Source: Diaporthe sp. PMI_573
Taxonomy: Eukaryota; Ascomycota; Sordariomycetes; Diaporthales; Diaporthaceae
DNA: 64,000 bases
Assembly (NCBI GenBank): GCA_021399435.1
Contig: JAJTUP010000015.1
Span: 1,054,001 to 1,118,000, forward strand
Reading direction: 5' to 3'
Shown: one piece after another, positions 1 to 11,857 of the stretch
How positions within the stretch are numbered: the first letter of the stretch is position 1
Layout: each line of letters starts with the position of its first letter
Program-made: the position numbers and the translations under genes
The notes under the pieces: generated by a model
Seen by the model: the letters and a program-made list of their open reading frames with translations, nothing else
Told to the model about the DNA's origin: nothing
Database searches by the model: none

Positions 1-332
1 ACCAAGTCTAAACTCGGTCGGTTCCAAGACTTTCCAAGAGCCCTATCGCAGAGATGGTAGAGTCAATTAAGGGTGGCTTCTCATTGCGTGCTCAGCCTTG
101 GGCATTTCACCATAATGAACAAATTGCAATGTGCATGCGGTTGTTTGCCGACGACTATCATATATATGAAAGAGAGTACGTGAATGCGGGCAAAGGACGC
201 GATGACTCGTAGTCGTAGAGAGACCTGGTTTGACAGCACAGGCGACACGCATGTAATCATTTAGTATTTCTCGATTCCAAGCTGCGTACATACAAGATAG
301 CCTTGTCGACTATTGCTACACGGAAAACAGTC
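1..332. other. Left-edge intergenic / MFS promoter
   Basis: No convincing coding sequence. The open frames here are short and have no recognisable domain. The right part should be the promoter and 5' leader of the permease starting at 333. I see no repeat or RNA gene. Confidence 0.5.
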
Positions 333-2191
333 ATGTCGCTACCTGACAGGAAGGAAGTCCCGCCAGGGCCAGACCCTATCCATCCGGCCGACGATGAGGA
401 GTCGTCTCTCCAATACGAGGTCAATTGGACCAAGGAGGAGGAGAGCAAGGCCAAGCGGAAGTAAGAGTTCAATCCAGATCATCTCCACATTTCTTGCATG
501 GCTATGCTGATAGAATCGTTCTCAGGCTGGATCTTATCATCATGCCGATCCTTACCCTCGGCTTCTTCTGCTTGCAACTTGACAGAGGAAATATTGCAAA
601 TGCAATTACAGACAAATTTATGGAGGATGTCGGAATTGACCAGGACCAGTTTAATGTCGGCCAGCAGATGCTCTCGCTGGGGATTGTGCTGTTCGAGATA
701 CCGTCCAACATGATCCTGTACAGAGTCGGTCCTGGGAAGTGGCTCACCCTCCAACTGTTCCTCTTTGGCTTTGTGAGCCTCTTCCAGGCCTTCCAGCACG
801 GCTACGGCGCCTTCATCGCCACCCGTTTTCTCCTGGGCGTGACAGAGTCTGGTTTCATCCCGGGTGGTCTCTGGACACTGTCGACGTGGTACACCAGAAA
901 GGAAACGGCGAAGAGAGTCATGTTCTTCTACTTTGGAAACCAATTCGGCCAAGCCTCTTCGAAGCTCCTGGCATATGGGATCCTGCACATGCGTGGCGTG
1001 GGTGGCAAGCCCGGCTGGTTCTGGCTCTTTGCCATTATGGGGGCTTTCACCGTGTCTTGTGGTTTCATCTACGGCTTGCTCCTCCCAGACTCGTTCAGGA
1101 ATCCACACAGCACTTTCCTGCCCACCGTTCCGATCTTCAATGCGCGGGAGGTCCACATCCTGCGCACGCGTGTCCTGCTCGATGACCCGGCCAAGGGCAG
1201 GAAGAAGAAGCGCATCGGGCTGCCTGCGTTCAAAAAGGCCGTATGTTATAAACCCCCTTTCCGCACTGCACAATACTATTTTCCGAAGCGGATTTGACTG
1301 ACTGACCGAATGACTGACTAACTGGCTCGGTAGTTCTCGAACTGGCGCCTCTGGGTCCACTTCCTCATCACACTTTGCAACAACGGCCCGCAGCGTGCCT
1401 TCGATACCTACTCGCCCTCGATCGTCAGTAGCTTCGGCTTCCCCGCTCTCACCAGCAATGCCCTCGCATCAGTCGGTCTGTTCCTCCAGATCCCAGTGTC
1501 CTTCAGCTTTAGTGTTGTGTCGGATCGTTTGTAAGTCAAGCCACAAGCCTCGCGAGTCGTTGGGTACGAAACTGACTGGGCCTTCCAAAACAAATAGCAA
1601 CAAGCGTGGCGAGACCGTGATAGCTGGCTTGAGTCTGCATCTTCTTGGATACGTCTTCAACCGGATCTTTACGGAGCTTCGTGGCCTCCGAGGCGTCCGA
1701 TACTTCGGAGTCGTGTGGACGCAGACGTTCGGGACATTCCCGCATCCGTTGAACATTGCTTGGATGTCCCTGACCTGCACCGACTCGGAGGAGCGAGCCC
1801 TCGCCATGGCAATGTAAGTCTATTTATCACAGAAGGTGATGACAACCTATGTCTCTCGATCTTGATGTTGACACTCTCACGCAGGGTTATCATGGGCGCC
1901 AACATTGCGGGCATCTACGGTGCCCAGATATTCCGCGCCGACGACAAGCCACTCTACCGCCGGGGTTTCGGTATCGACATCGCTGTCCTCACCGTCGGCG
2001 TTACCCTGGCGGTGGTCCGATTCTCGGATGGCTGGATCCAGAAACGCCGGGCGGCAAAACAGGGGCAGCTTGCGAACGTCGACTCGGGGAGTGAGCACAA
2101 CTCACAAGAGGACGAGAAGAGCAGTATCCCACGGGCACAACCGGGCACTGGGTATGACACAAAAGCTGTGCCGAATGCCACGACGCACTAG
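333..2191 (+). CDS. MFS permease, allantoate/pantothenate (Dal5-like) family
   Basis: Major facilitator transporter, probably a plasma-membrane importer of a small organic anion or vitamin-like substrate. Five exons: 333-460, 526-1240, 1334-1530, 1598-1813 and 1885-2191. All introns are GT-AG, and the joined length is 521 codons including the stop (520 aa), usual for this family. After a charged cytosolic N-terminus the first membrane segment carries the family hallmark 'LDLIIMPILTLGFFCLQLDRGNIANA', seen here as LDLIIMPILTLGFF followed by LDRGNIANA. About 12 hydrophobic segments follow, and the C-terminal tail is hydrophilic and rich in Ser, Glu and Lys. The motif supports the anion:cation symporter branch; the substrate cannot be told from sequence. 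The start is the ATG that opens the frame joined to the first conserved segment. Confidence 0.88.
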
Positions 2192-3011
2192 GAGGTCGGC
2201 CATGCCAGATGGGAGCAATTCGTTTCTTCGGGATCTCTCAAAGGTTGGAGCGTTGCGTATACTAGTGATACCAGAAGGGCGGGCATGGAGTCTAGATAGC
2301 GTTGAGATTGTGACGCAAATACAAATAAGCGAATGAAATTGAAATTTCCATCACAACACACTCACTCCACCCGTGTTTGACCTCGCGTGCTGCAGCGCAA
2401 GCAGCATTCTGAAATGGGTGGCTGGCCTGGCCTTATTGGTGGTCATGTAATTCATCGACTGGAATTCTTGACCAGTAAATGTGCAAGTGCTGAGCCAATC
2501 CCCAGGGGCCAAGACCACACGTGTGTTCCTCGCCCGAAGCGGGAAGGGCGGGGCAATTCATCGAAACCCTTCAACTCAGCAAACACCTTCCAATCACGGG
2601 AAGGCCATTTGCGAGCACACCACGTCTTGGACCGCTGCTGCATCCGTCCAGGGGCCACATATTGACCCAGCTGGCCGCCGGATTGGTGGCTGCTGCGAAG
2701 GTCACATCAGCTGGACGTGCCCGTCTCCTGCCGTCTCCTGCGAACTGCAACCCACGGGCGAATCAGATTCACTTGTACCCTTGTCTTGTTCCAAGACAAT
2801 TTTATCGCATGTGCTGTGTACGTGAAAGCTCCGTCGGGGTCGGGGTGAATTCTGCACGAGATCGGACGGGCCCCAATAGGACTCGGTCAGTCGCCATCCC
2901 ACCCTGCCCGCCCGGGCACGGCGACCTACAAATGGCTCACCCCGTCCACCCTCTCGACGTCTCTTCTCTGTGGTGACGCTCAAGAGCCTCTCTCCTCTTC
3001 AGGGAGTCACC
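2192..3011. other. Intergenic, MFS 3' / phosphatase promoter
   Basis: No supported gene. Small open frames on both strands lack domains or splice logic. The stretch just before 3012 is pyrimidine-rich, as is common for fungal leaders. Confidence 0.5.
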
Positions 3012-4342
3012 ATGAGACCTCAGGTCGCCTGCTGCCTGGCAGTCGCTGCCGGGTCTGTCGTTGCGCAGAAGACCGAGGCCGACACCCTCAGCCCTGTCAG
3101 CCATGTCAAGGGCAAGGCGTTTGACCGTCTCGCCGTGATCTGGCTTGAGAACACGGACTACGAAATGGCTATCGGCGATCGTGAGCACATCCTCCCTCTC
3201 TGCAACTGCCTGCCTCCATCGTGCAGACGAGACGCTGACAGACAGATTTACAGCCAACTTGGCGTGGCTGGCCAGCAAGGGCGTATCGCTCAGCAACTAC
3301 TTTGGCGTCACTCACCCGTCCGAGCCAAACTACATCGCCTCCCACGGTGGTGACTACTTTGGCATGAACAACGACGCTGTCAGTACCGTCGATGCTAACG
3401 TCTCCTCTGTTGTCGATCTGCTAGAGGAGAAGGGCATTGCGTGGGGCGAGTATCAGGAGGACATGCCGTACACCGGGTTTCAGGGGAAGGAATATGTCAA
3501 CCAGGTCACCGGAGCCAACGCTTATGTGCGGAAGCACAATCCCGCCGTCATCTACGGCGCCAACGCGGAAAAAGCCGACCGGCTGGGCGTCATGAAGAAC
3601 CTTACGCTGTTCTACGACGACTTGGCCAAGGAGACACTACCGCAGTGGATGTTCATAACCCCGAACATGACGTCTGACGGGCACGATACGTCCGTCACCG
3701 TCGCTGGAAAGTGGACTCGAGGCTTTCTCGAGCCCCTTTTGAATGATACCCGCTTCATGAACAACACGGTGAGTTCTTGAGGTCTTCACGCAGATACGTG
3801 CATGTATGTCCTTGCTTGTGGCATTTCGCTAACATGTTTTACCCCCCAAAAAGGCCGTGCTTGTCACCTTCGACGAGAACTCGTCGTATGCACTCACGAA
3901 CCGCGTAGCCGCCATCCTGATCGGAGATGCTATCCCCGCCGAGCTGGTCGGCTCCACGGATAGCAGCTTCTACAATCACTACTCGGAGATCGCCACGGTC
4001 TCGGCCAACTGGGACCTGCACACCCTGGGGCGGTGGGACACTGGTGCCAACGTGTTCTCCTGGGTCGCCGAAAAGACGGGCGACGTTGTGAGGGAGTGGA
4101 ACGATACCTCCGCGCCGCCCCTCGGCTCTATGTTCTTCAATCAGAGCTACGACGGGGTTTTCAACAACAAGGGCTCGTTCCCCGTCTATCCCTCGCCGAA
4201 CGTGGATATTGAGAGTCCCAGTGGCAGGACAGTATTGCCGGCTGTCAAGGAGAAATGGGCCGGTAGCTCTAACCCGGATTACTATACGAGCGTCCTTGAG
4301 GTGCCCGACGGGCTGCACCCTCCTGATAGATATGACGTATAG
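3012..4342 (+). CDS. Secreted acid phosphatase (phosphoesterase family)
   Basis: Probable extracellular acid phosphatase of the PF04185-type phosphoesterase family, releasing phosphate from organic esters. Exons are 3012-3180, about 3242-3768 and 3854-4342, giving about 394 aa. The first acceptor is ambiguous: 3226 and 3241 both keep frame. The second intron uses AAG rather than CAG as acceptor. Residues 1-19 form a signal peptide (MRPQVACCLAVAAGSVVAQ). Family landmarks are ENTDY early, THPSEPNYIAS with the following GGDYFG, NMTSDGHDTS with N-glycosylation sites, and the metal-site segment VTFDEN. The following gene is also secreted. Substrate range is not evident, and I see no phosphate-responsive promoter site that I would defend. 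Confidence 0.85.
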
Positions 4343-5859
4343 AGTGTTGCCGCGTTCTTGGAAGAGCGGCAGAGCAGCGTGACTGAATCACACAGCGCGT
4401 CACCCATCAACTTGAAGAGTTGACCATTTCTCAAACAGCGGTCTAATGTGGGCACCTTTTGACTTGACCCGACAGCACCAGCTGCTGTCCCTATGGACCC
4501 CTGTCACGTGGCATCCCCACCCCCAGGTACAGACCTAAGAGCATTTCGATAATTTGTTGCCTGACAGTCGAACTTCCTGTCGAACCGAGTCAACGCAGGG
4601 GAGGACAGTATGGCCCAGTGAATGAGAGTCAGGAAATATACGTGCGATGTGACGGGTGAGATTGCAGATCAGACATAATACCGTGATCAAGCTAAAATAA
4701 AAGAGGCGGCCCGTGTGCCAGAAGGTCCCGTCCGGGCGGTAATATCTCGATCTGATGGAGTTAGCTTTCGGGTGCCTGTGGGACGCGCAGTGCCACCGCA
4801 GGGAGGGGGGGGGCGGACGCCGTATGGTTTGGCCCGTTCCTAGGCACAAAACACAAAATAGCCGCAACGGGCGCATGCATCCCACCGCCCGAGGTGGGCA
4901 AATGTGGGACTCCGGGCCGATGCGTGGGATTCCGTGTTCCCAGGACGGGCAGTGGCTGGGCGACTAGGCAACAGTGTTTACGTGAGGGATAAATCTCCTC
5001 ATATTAACGATAGTACACGCGAATTAAGATGAACCGAAATGAATACGAGAGTCGCGTGTGCCCTGTGGGGAATGCTGCTTGACTGAGCACATGCGGGTCA
5101 AGAGTGACTATATACTTTTCTCCGCGCCTTGCCCTAGCATCTGTCCGTTTCAAGCCACTCCAACGGCCTCCCGATTTCCCGTTGATGGAAACACCAGGGT
5201 CTGTGTACATATCCAAGCGAAGATGCTATTGTTCTCGCCATTAAACTGCCAAAAAGGGTCTGTACCCATTCGAGAGATGGCACGGCAGTTTCCGGTCAGC
5301 CTCTCCCCCGTTGAGCTGCAGGCCAAGAGCGCACAGACACGAGGGACTCCAACGCTTTGGGACAAGCAGATTCACTACTGTGTGTGGTACTCTGCTGTCA
5401 GCCAGTCAGCTAGCCTGGGCTTTAGCTGCTCTTGGTCGAGCCATGCACCTTGCACCATGCAGCTAGCATCTGGCATCTGGAACCTAGCCCAGCGGGCCCC
5501 TGCTCTGGGCGGCTTACTGCCCCTTTAATGTGTCTCGTGCCCGAGTTCCCTTGAATTGTTTCTCTTATGGATCGTTAAACTTTTCCTTCCTTCCAGGCGA
5601 GGTCAACTTCAACCTGTCCCCGACCGTACCTTGCCTGTCGGGATTCGCTCCCCTTGTCGCCGGACTTGAATCCACTCCGAGACAGGTGTTGGTTCGTTGC
5701 CTCAAGTCAGCACATTCCAGCCCGGCCCGACCGCAGACCTGGTCGTCTGTCAGACCACGCGAGCAAGACACGCCCGAGCTGCTTTGGATCATGCATGCTG
5801 CTCATCTTTCACCTTGATTCTCGTCTTCACGTCCCCTGCACGGGACTGCCGCCCGCAGC
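4343..5859. other. Intergenic, 1.5 kb
   Basis: No supported gene. A run of G lies near 4803-4813. The frames around 5058-5528 and 5530-5863 show no domain or intron pattern. The last few hundred bases should hold the promoter of the spherulin-like gene. Confidence 0.45.
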
Positions 5860-6918
5860 ATGAGGCCCCTTCTTGGCCTCGCGGCATTGGCTGCGATAGC
5901 GATGGCTAGTACCGATGTCATGGTACCTCTTTATGTCTACCCCGGGAACACGACATGGACAAACCCGAACTGGGAGGCCGCGGTGGATGCCATCAAGGAC
6001 AATCCACATATGCATTTCTACGTTATAATCAACCCAAACAACGGACCTCAGAATACGAGTGATCCGTCCGGGTTCAACGAGGGGTACTGCAATGTTGAGA
6101 ATGATGACTACATCCAACATGGGTGTAATCGCGACTGGACCACCCACCTGGCGGCCATCAGCAAGCTTTCCAACGCCCAGACTATCGGGTACGTGTACAC
6201 CAGATACGGGCAACGGCCGGCCGACGAGGTCAAGTCCGACATACTCGAGTGGTCCAGGTGGGACAAGGCGCCGACGTGGGACGCCAACAAGGACGCCGAC
6301 ATCTCCATCCACGGGCTCTGGTTCGACGAGATCGGCTCCTCGCCCGTCAACGCCTCGATGTACCAGGATCTGGTCGCCTACGCGAACGATACGTTCGAGG
6401 CGAAAGGCTCGGACAAGGGCAAGTACACTGTCGTCCTCAACGCGGGCCACGTCGTGGACCCGGACTACGAGGCCCAGCTGTTCAACATGGCCTCGGCAGT
6501 CGTCACAAAGGAGACATGTTACACCACCGACCCGGAGGCCGACGGTGTCTCGTGGGACTGCCCCATGCCCTACACCCCGTTTGAGGCCGCAAACCTCACC
6601 ACGGGCAACGGCATGCCACATAACAGCGCCTTCCTGCCGCAGAGCGTCGTCATCGTGCACCAGTTCCGCGGGCCGACCAACGCCTCGATGCAGATGCTGA
6701 CGGAGCAGATCGACAGCGTCGTGGACCTGGGCTTTCACAGCACGTACTTTACGAGCGGCAGCTGGCACAACACCACCTTGGAGCCCGCCACGATCGGTAA
6801 TGTCGCCAAGATATTGAGCGAGGCTAATGATGCGGCAAGGTCGACTTATTCTTCGACTTGGGCAGTGTGGGCGTCGTGGGCGTGTGCTTTCTTGGTATAC
6901 AGCCTCTTTAATATATAA
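5860..6918 (+). CDS. Spherulin-4-like cell-surface protein
   Basis: Intronless 352-aa secreted protein of the spherulation-specific family 4 (PF12138-type, related to Physarum spherulin 4), a TIM-barrel-like, glycosidase-like fold whose biochemical role is poorly defined. A signal peptide covers about residues 1-17. Family features are VPLYVYPG near the mature start, FYVIINPNNGP, IGYVYTRYG and IHGLWFDEIGS, in that order. Several Asn-X-Ser/Thr sites suggest glycosylation. The C-terminus (after about residue 330) is a hydrophobic segment ending in YSLFNI, preceded by a small-residue stretch, compatible with GPI anchoring. It sits downstream of the secreted phosphatase on the same strand. The start follows from the signal peptide. 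Confidence 0.88.
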   Translation: MRPLLGLAALAAIAMASTDVMVPLYVYPGNTTWTNPNWEAAVDAIKDNPHMHFYVIINPNNGPQNTSDPSGFNEGYCNVENDDYIQHGCNRDWTTHLAAISKLSNAQTIGYVYTRYGQRPADEVKSDILEWSRWDKAPTWDANKDADISIHGLWFDEIGSSPVNASMYQDLVAYANDTFEAKGSDKGKYTVVLNAGHVVDPDYEAQLFNMASAVVTKETCYTTDPEADGVSWDCPMPYTPFEAANLTTGNGMPHNSAFLPQSVVIVHQFRGPTNASMQMLTEQIDSVVDLGFHSTYFTSGSWHNTTLEPATIGNVAKILSEANDAARSTYSSTWAVWASWACAFLVYSLFNI

Positions 6919-8834
6919 TGCATTTGAAGTCGACGCCTGGTCTCTAGAGGCAACCGTGTGAACTTATTCCGACGCCAACGTCCACTATTGCTGGTGCTAG
7001 GTTGGGTACGAGAGTTTCTCTTCAGGGTCTGGCGTCTGGCGCATCGTCTTTGTCCAACAGCCGTGTTACCGCCTCGCCTGCCTTGTCAGCCCCCGGTCAC
7101 GAACACACGCCCCGTCCCCTTTGCCGCCAGCGAGGCCCTACCTTTCGGGCTGCCCCCGACAACGATCGAGCGAGAGGCTTCGGAACCGCCGCGACCACGC
7201 AAAAGGCCTTGGACTGGCCAGGACGGCGCAGCTCTGCTGCTGCTAGCTGAAAGTACGGGCTCCGGCAACAAGGCTGCGAAACAACTTTACACGCTCGAGT
7301 GCATCGTCCGCCTGGGAGACCCGGCCAGATCAGATCCGACCTGTCTCAATCTCAGCAAGCATCGACGACCGGACTTCGGCCCCACAGACAGCGCGGTCCA
7401 CAAGCTGGAAATGACTGCATTGAGCTCTTGCGGTCTGCTGAGAGACGAGGATGTGCCAAAGGGCCAGCTGGGTCGCGAGAACATCATCTCAGAGTACGAA
7501 GTAGTCTCTAGAGAATCCGTTCCGATTTTTCAGGGTGGCCCTTCCCTTCGGTTACACCGTCGTCGGGAGAGGTGTCGTGCGCTCTGACCTTTCCGTCTCG
7601 GCCGTCGCATAAGGGAGCAAACGGCCTAGCTTTGTCACTCCAACGGAGGCTGACATCCTTGTGAGACTCGGCTCAAAGCTCGCCGGCGAGTGCGTCCCAT
7701 TCTGCCTCGGCCTCATCAAACCAGGGAAAGAATTGCGGGACCCAGGCTATGATGAGCCGATCCGAGGTATACTGCTCATGGCCTCGGCTGATATGCCATC
7801 TTTCAAACCACATTGTACCACGGCATCGTATTGACGAGGAGATCAGGCGTACAGTTCGAGACATTCGACACCGCGGCGTGAGGCTCCAGGAACCCGTGGT
7901 GGACGCTGCTCTGCGGTGGAACCAACAGGCACAGCGGGCTATGGTCGTAAAGTTCACTGGTGCCAGAATCGATCGAAATCCATCGTGGCTCTTGAGTATC
8001 GCTTAAATTTGCAATGACTCTTTGCGGAAGCCGAACCAGCAAGCTGAGGACCGTCCAGGGGTTGCTCGGGAGCAAGCATACGAGCCGCGACCCAGCCTCA
8101 GGATCGATAGGATGTCTGTGGTTGAGCATACAAGTGCGTGGGGATGGCTAATTATAATACAAGAGAAGGTGAGGGCCGCTGTGGTTGTGGATTCGATGGT
8201 GGTGCAGACTTATTAGCTTCTCGAAAACCAAAAGGGCGATGTGAAATTCGAGGGTCGATAAGCTTGGGATTCGGTGTATTCGAGAAAGCACAACAGACGG
8301 TTAGTGAGGCGGTCCTTCGTTACCTAGCCTTCACCTGGTTCTCTCTTGCAGTTGATAATGGAAGTAAAACCAGATCCTTAACATTGTGCAGGACATGCAA
8401 TAACGAGCCTAAGCGCCCTGGTGCCTCGAGATCAGACTTGAGGCTATTATAGGCTGAGTGAATGGAATGTGGAAGTGGATGTTCCTTGGCCATTGCGGAG
8501 TTGACATCGATGTCCCCTCATGAACCACGGTGGTATTATTTGAAATCTGATATGAATAGTGGCAGATGCCAAATCGAATTTGTAAAACTCAGACGCCGGA
8601 TCCAATTGCCCAGGTAACCCAAGTTGTTAGCTACCACGTAGATACAGACGCTGCGAGTGTCATACTCGGCAAGTTCTCCATCTGGTAATGGCCGCCCAAA
8701 CTTCATTCTGCCATCGGAAGACCGTGCCTCGCACCCATCCCGCCGGCTCGGGCCTCGGGGCCCTCGATCACCCGCAACTCCCTCCTCCTAAGCGTTTCCA
8801 CCACTTGATCACCCCCTCGAGCTGTGCCCCGTGA
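6919..8834. other. Intergenic, 1.9 kb
   Basis: No supported gene. The longest frame (6958-7587, + strand, 209 aa) is Arg/Pro/Leu-rich with no domain, consistent with a GC-rich non-coding frame. Part of the right side must be the 3' flank of the minus-strand gene ending at 8835. Confidence 0.45.
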
Positions 8835-9329
8835 TTACAGTGCCGTCAGAGGGAATACTTGGATAAGCAAGCAAGCCAGCACCACGACGATAATGATCGG
8901 CCCACTCACTATCGAGCCCGGGGTCCCGGTGAAGGTGAACTGGGCAACCATGCCCTGGGTGAAGTTGGCAGCAGCCTCCTGGATGGCGATGGCGGTCAGG
9001 TTGCCACACTGGGAGTTGAGCTCGACGTCGGCGGTCAGGTTCGGGGCGACGAGGATGGCCTTGTTGAGCATTGCCGAGTTGGCGAGGGTGCCGGTGCTGC
9101 TCTTCTCGAGGAAGACGGTGCGGTAGCTACTGTTGCCGCCGACGACGGACATGTTGGCTATCATGCTGTACTGGACGCATGCTGCCTGCGTCGAGAGGAC
9201 GGTGTCGGTGAACTGTGCGCGCTCGACGATCTTGATTGCCCCCTCATCGCTGCCGGATGTGGGCGAGGCGAACACGGACGCCGACAGGGCGGCCAGGAGG
9301 AGGATGGCGGTGGTGAATGGGTTCTGCAT
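8835..9329 (-). CDS. Small secreted GPI-like protein, unknown function
   Basis: I do not recognise the family. The 164-aa single-exon product has a clear signal peptide (residues 1-21, MQNPFTTAILLLAALSASVFA), then a domain of about 115 residues with only two cysteines (in AACVQYS and SQCGNLT) and several N-glycosylation sites (ANMS, GNSS, PNLT, GNLT, ANFT). It ends with a strongly hydrophobic tail containing SGPIIIVVVLACLLIQVFPL. The layout of signal, Ser/Thr/Asn-rich ectodomain and hydrophobic C-terminus suits a GPI-anchored or type-I surface protein. Two cysteines suggest one disulfide. Its 5' leader contains a long purine-rich tract (on its own strand). Confidence 0.7.
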   Translation of the reverse strand: MQNPFTTAILLLAALSASVFASPTSGSDEGAIKIVERAQFTDTVLSTQAACVQYSMIANMSVVGGNSSYRTVFLEKSSTGTLANSAMLNKAILVAPNLTADVELNSQCGNLTAIAIQEAAANFTQGMVAQFTFTGTPGSIVSGPIIIVVVLACLLIQVFPLTAL

Positions 9330-9382
9330 CTTGCCGTGCGGGTGTGATGATTATGTTTCTGCTTTCGAAATCGGCTTCCTGT

Positions 9383-9432
9383 TCCTCTCCCTTTCCCTTT
9401 CCCTTTTTTCTTTTTCTCTTTCTCTTTCTCCC
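9383..9432. repeat. Polypyrimidine/polypurine tract
   Basis: About 50 bases of almost pure C/T on the + strand, built of CCCTTT and CTTTT steps. It lies 55-100 bases upstream of the ATG at 9329 of the minus-strand secreted-protein gene, so it reads as a GA-rich leader or core promoter on that strand. Confidence 0.8.
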
Positions 9433-9901
9433 AAACTTATCCAACGGACCCGAGGTGCGGCTCAACCGGCACGATATCGCAAGCCTGGACCCAGGAATGA
9501 CCGACAGAAAAGACCGTATTACAAAGAATAAAAGAGAGGCACAGCCTTCACACACGCGAATTGGAACAGATGGAGCTCGGTGACAAGCTCAAGAGATTGG
9601 CAGGTTTCCGGGCAAAAGTCAAAACTGAATTCAAAAGGAAGAAACGTGTGGGAGAGGGAGGGTAGAATAGGATGGGAAAGGGTGTGGAGAGCCAAAGTTC
9701 TAAAGTGGGACGGATTTACGGACGAGACGAACGAGACATTGGCGCCGCCGTCACCCGCACGCTGGTGCAAGAAGGCGGGACTGCCAGAGAGTGATGCATG
9801 AACGTGTTGCACGAACATGTCGCAGCTGGGACCTCAAAGCCTGGAGCCGGGGTCCAGACGAGACGAATCGGGTCCAACATGAGACGACGCCGACGGGACG
9901 A

Positions 9902-9950
9902 GGCGGTGCCTTGCGGTGCCTTGCGGTGCCTGGCGGTGCCTGGCGGTGCA
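9902..9950. repeat. Five-copy decamer tandem repeat
   Basis: Five successive units of GCGGTGCCTT or the variant GCGGTGCCTG (last unit diverging). A short GC-rich minisatellite in non-coding DNA. Confidence 0.85.
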
Positions 9951-11857
9951 GGAGGCGGCCAGAGGAGGAGCCCCTGATGCTCCAGGCGAAACCGCCACGG
10001 TTTCCCTGCCCAGCCTGTTGGCCCGTGCACCACGTCTCACCACTGACGTTTTCTGTGGTACGGTACGCACTCCCCTCCCAGATCGTGCTGGCCCGGCCAA
10101 GCTTCCAGTCAATCCAACCCACGGAAAGAGACAAGCTTTTAACCGTCACGGACGGCGGCTAACGTTGCATGCCCAAGCATATCGACCCTGGCTCTCGATC
10201 CCACCTGCCTCGATCAGTCCGCTTGAATCTTGACCCATGGGTCCATGATTGTCCCTTGTGGGCTGTTCTGTGCCTGGAAACGTGCCACCGTCATACGCTT
10301 CACCCCTTCGTCAAGTTCGGCCATGGGGCCATAACTCCAGCACAAGCCAAATCTTGCATCGAAATTCTGATTTCAGTAGCCTCGTGAGCTTCACATTGAT
10401 GGTCTTTTTTCTTGAGTTGGCAATGCACTTGATTACGCTCGGGACATTGGATTTATCACTTTCTCGGGTTTTTTGACGCATTTCAACCAAGTAGTCAACA
10501 CCTTCCTATCGCCATTCAAATGAGAAAAATGCCTGACCTCAGATAGAACTACATACTTACATCCTCAAGCACATTCATTGTCCATTCCAGCTGAGATCGC
10601 CGAGCTGTTTCTGGTGGTCCCGTGTGAGAGGCCGTTCCCGAGAGATGTGACTGCATCGCCTGCATCAAAATTTGAACCATCTGTGTCATACGGCAGGCCG
10701 AGTCACACCTGCAGCACCGACATCTACACAGTAGTGCCTGCGCCAAGCCGAGCTTAGAAACCTTTCAGCCCGGCGAACCGGCCGCACCCTTGGCGCTCGG
10801 TACTCGGTGCTCACCTGCCTCTTGTCATCATGTCAACACAGGGCGTGGGTAGCGCTTTTCAACACCAGCGTGCAATTGAACTAAGCTATAATAGCTCAAG
10901 CAAGGCATGATTGGACGCCATGAGAGCGGCCTCGGACTTGTAAGACGGTGCTCGATGACTCAAAATTGAAAAACATGCGTATGGCAGAACGGAATAAATG
11001 GGTGTATATATTGCTCGGCTTCCGTCTGCAACTTCTAATAATATTCGGATATCTTCTAAACGTCTCGTACTGGGCCCTTTCAAAGCCTAGTTGCTTTACT
11101 CTTCACTCAGAAAGCGAGACACTCTTCAAAATGGCCAGCATCAGTATGGAAATCGGCTTCATCATGGCTGCCATGAAAGACAGTAAACCATCAACCACCT
11201 TCACCTTCCCGGCTCCAGCTTCGAATCAGAAGCGTCGCGTACCTGTGGAGCGAGCATACTCCGGAAGGGATGAGTGCAGATATAGCACAGACTCTGAGTC
11301 TTCTTTGAAAGGTAAGAGCATCCATCCCGTCCTTTATTGAGGCTCCATTTAGGGCAAGACATGCTGTACAAATGTGCTTCAAGTTGTGCAGACGAACTTA
11401 CAAGACGGTCCATAATCTAGATAGCCTTCCGGAAGCTCGACGGTCACATCGACGGAGCCTTTTCGGCCAGTTAAGTAGCCTGAAAAAGGCGGCTCCACAC
11501 AAATAGAACGGCCGGGGCCGTGTCGACCGCATGTCGAACTCTATAACAGGAGGACATGGAAATTGGGGCAAAGCAAACCTGATGAATATCAGGCATAGTT
11601 CACTGGACACCTAGGCATGTGCAGGAGTATGGATTTGTTCTCTCAGTAAGGCGCATTTTCTTTTTGAGGAATCACGATATTGCCCAAATACATGAAGGTT
11701 ACCAATAGGGTATTGTCTAGTTGTTTTATATTTTCTGTCAATTTGGGGAGGACCAACTCACAGACACGGGGAGTCACTCGTTCATTTTTCGTAACTCTAA
11801 GCGATTTACTTTCAAGATTGGCGTATTAATTTATAATCGACGGTTGGTCCCACTCAA

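Larger units (their letters stand above)
9330..11857. other. Intergenic, 2.5 kb
   Basis: Holds the promoter of the minus-strand secreted-protein gene on the left, a decamer repeat near 9.9 kb, and otherwise no supported gene. Frames at 9751-10149 and 10948-11340 have no recognisable domain, and base composition drifts to AT-richer after about 10.4 kb. Confidence 0.45.

Noticed and set aside
479..1360. 293-aa minus frame opposite the MFS gene
   Set aside because: Ignores the introns of the permease and has no family features.
5827..6768. 313-aa minus frame opposite the spherulin-like gene
   Set aside because: Val/Arg/Gly/Asp-rich shadow of GC-rich codons on the real gene.
6958..7587. 209-aa + strand frame
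   Set aside because: No domain, no intron logic, composition of a random GC-rich frame. Not listed as a gene.
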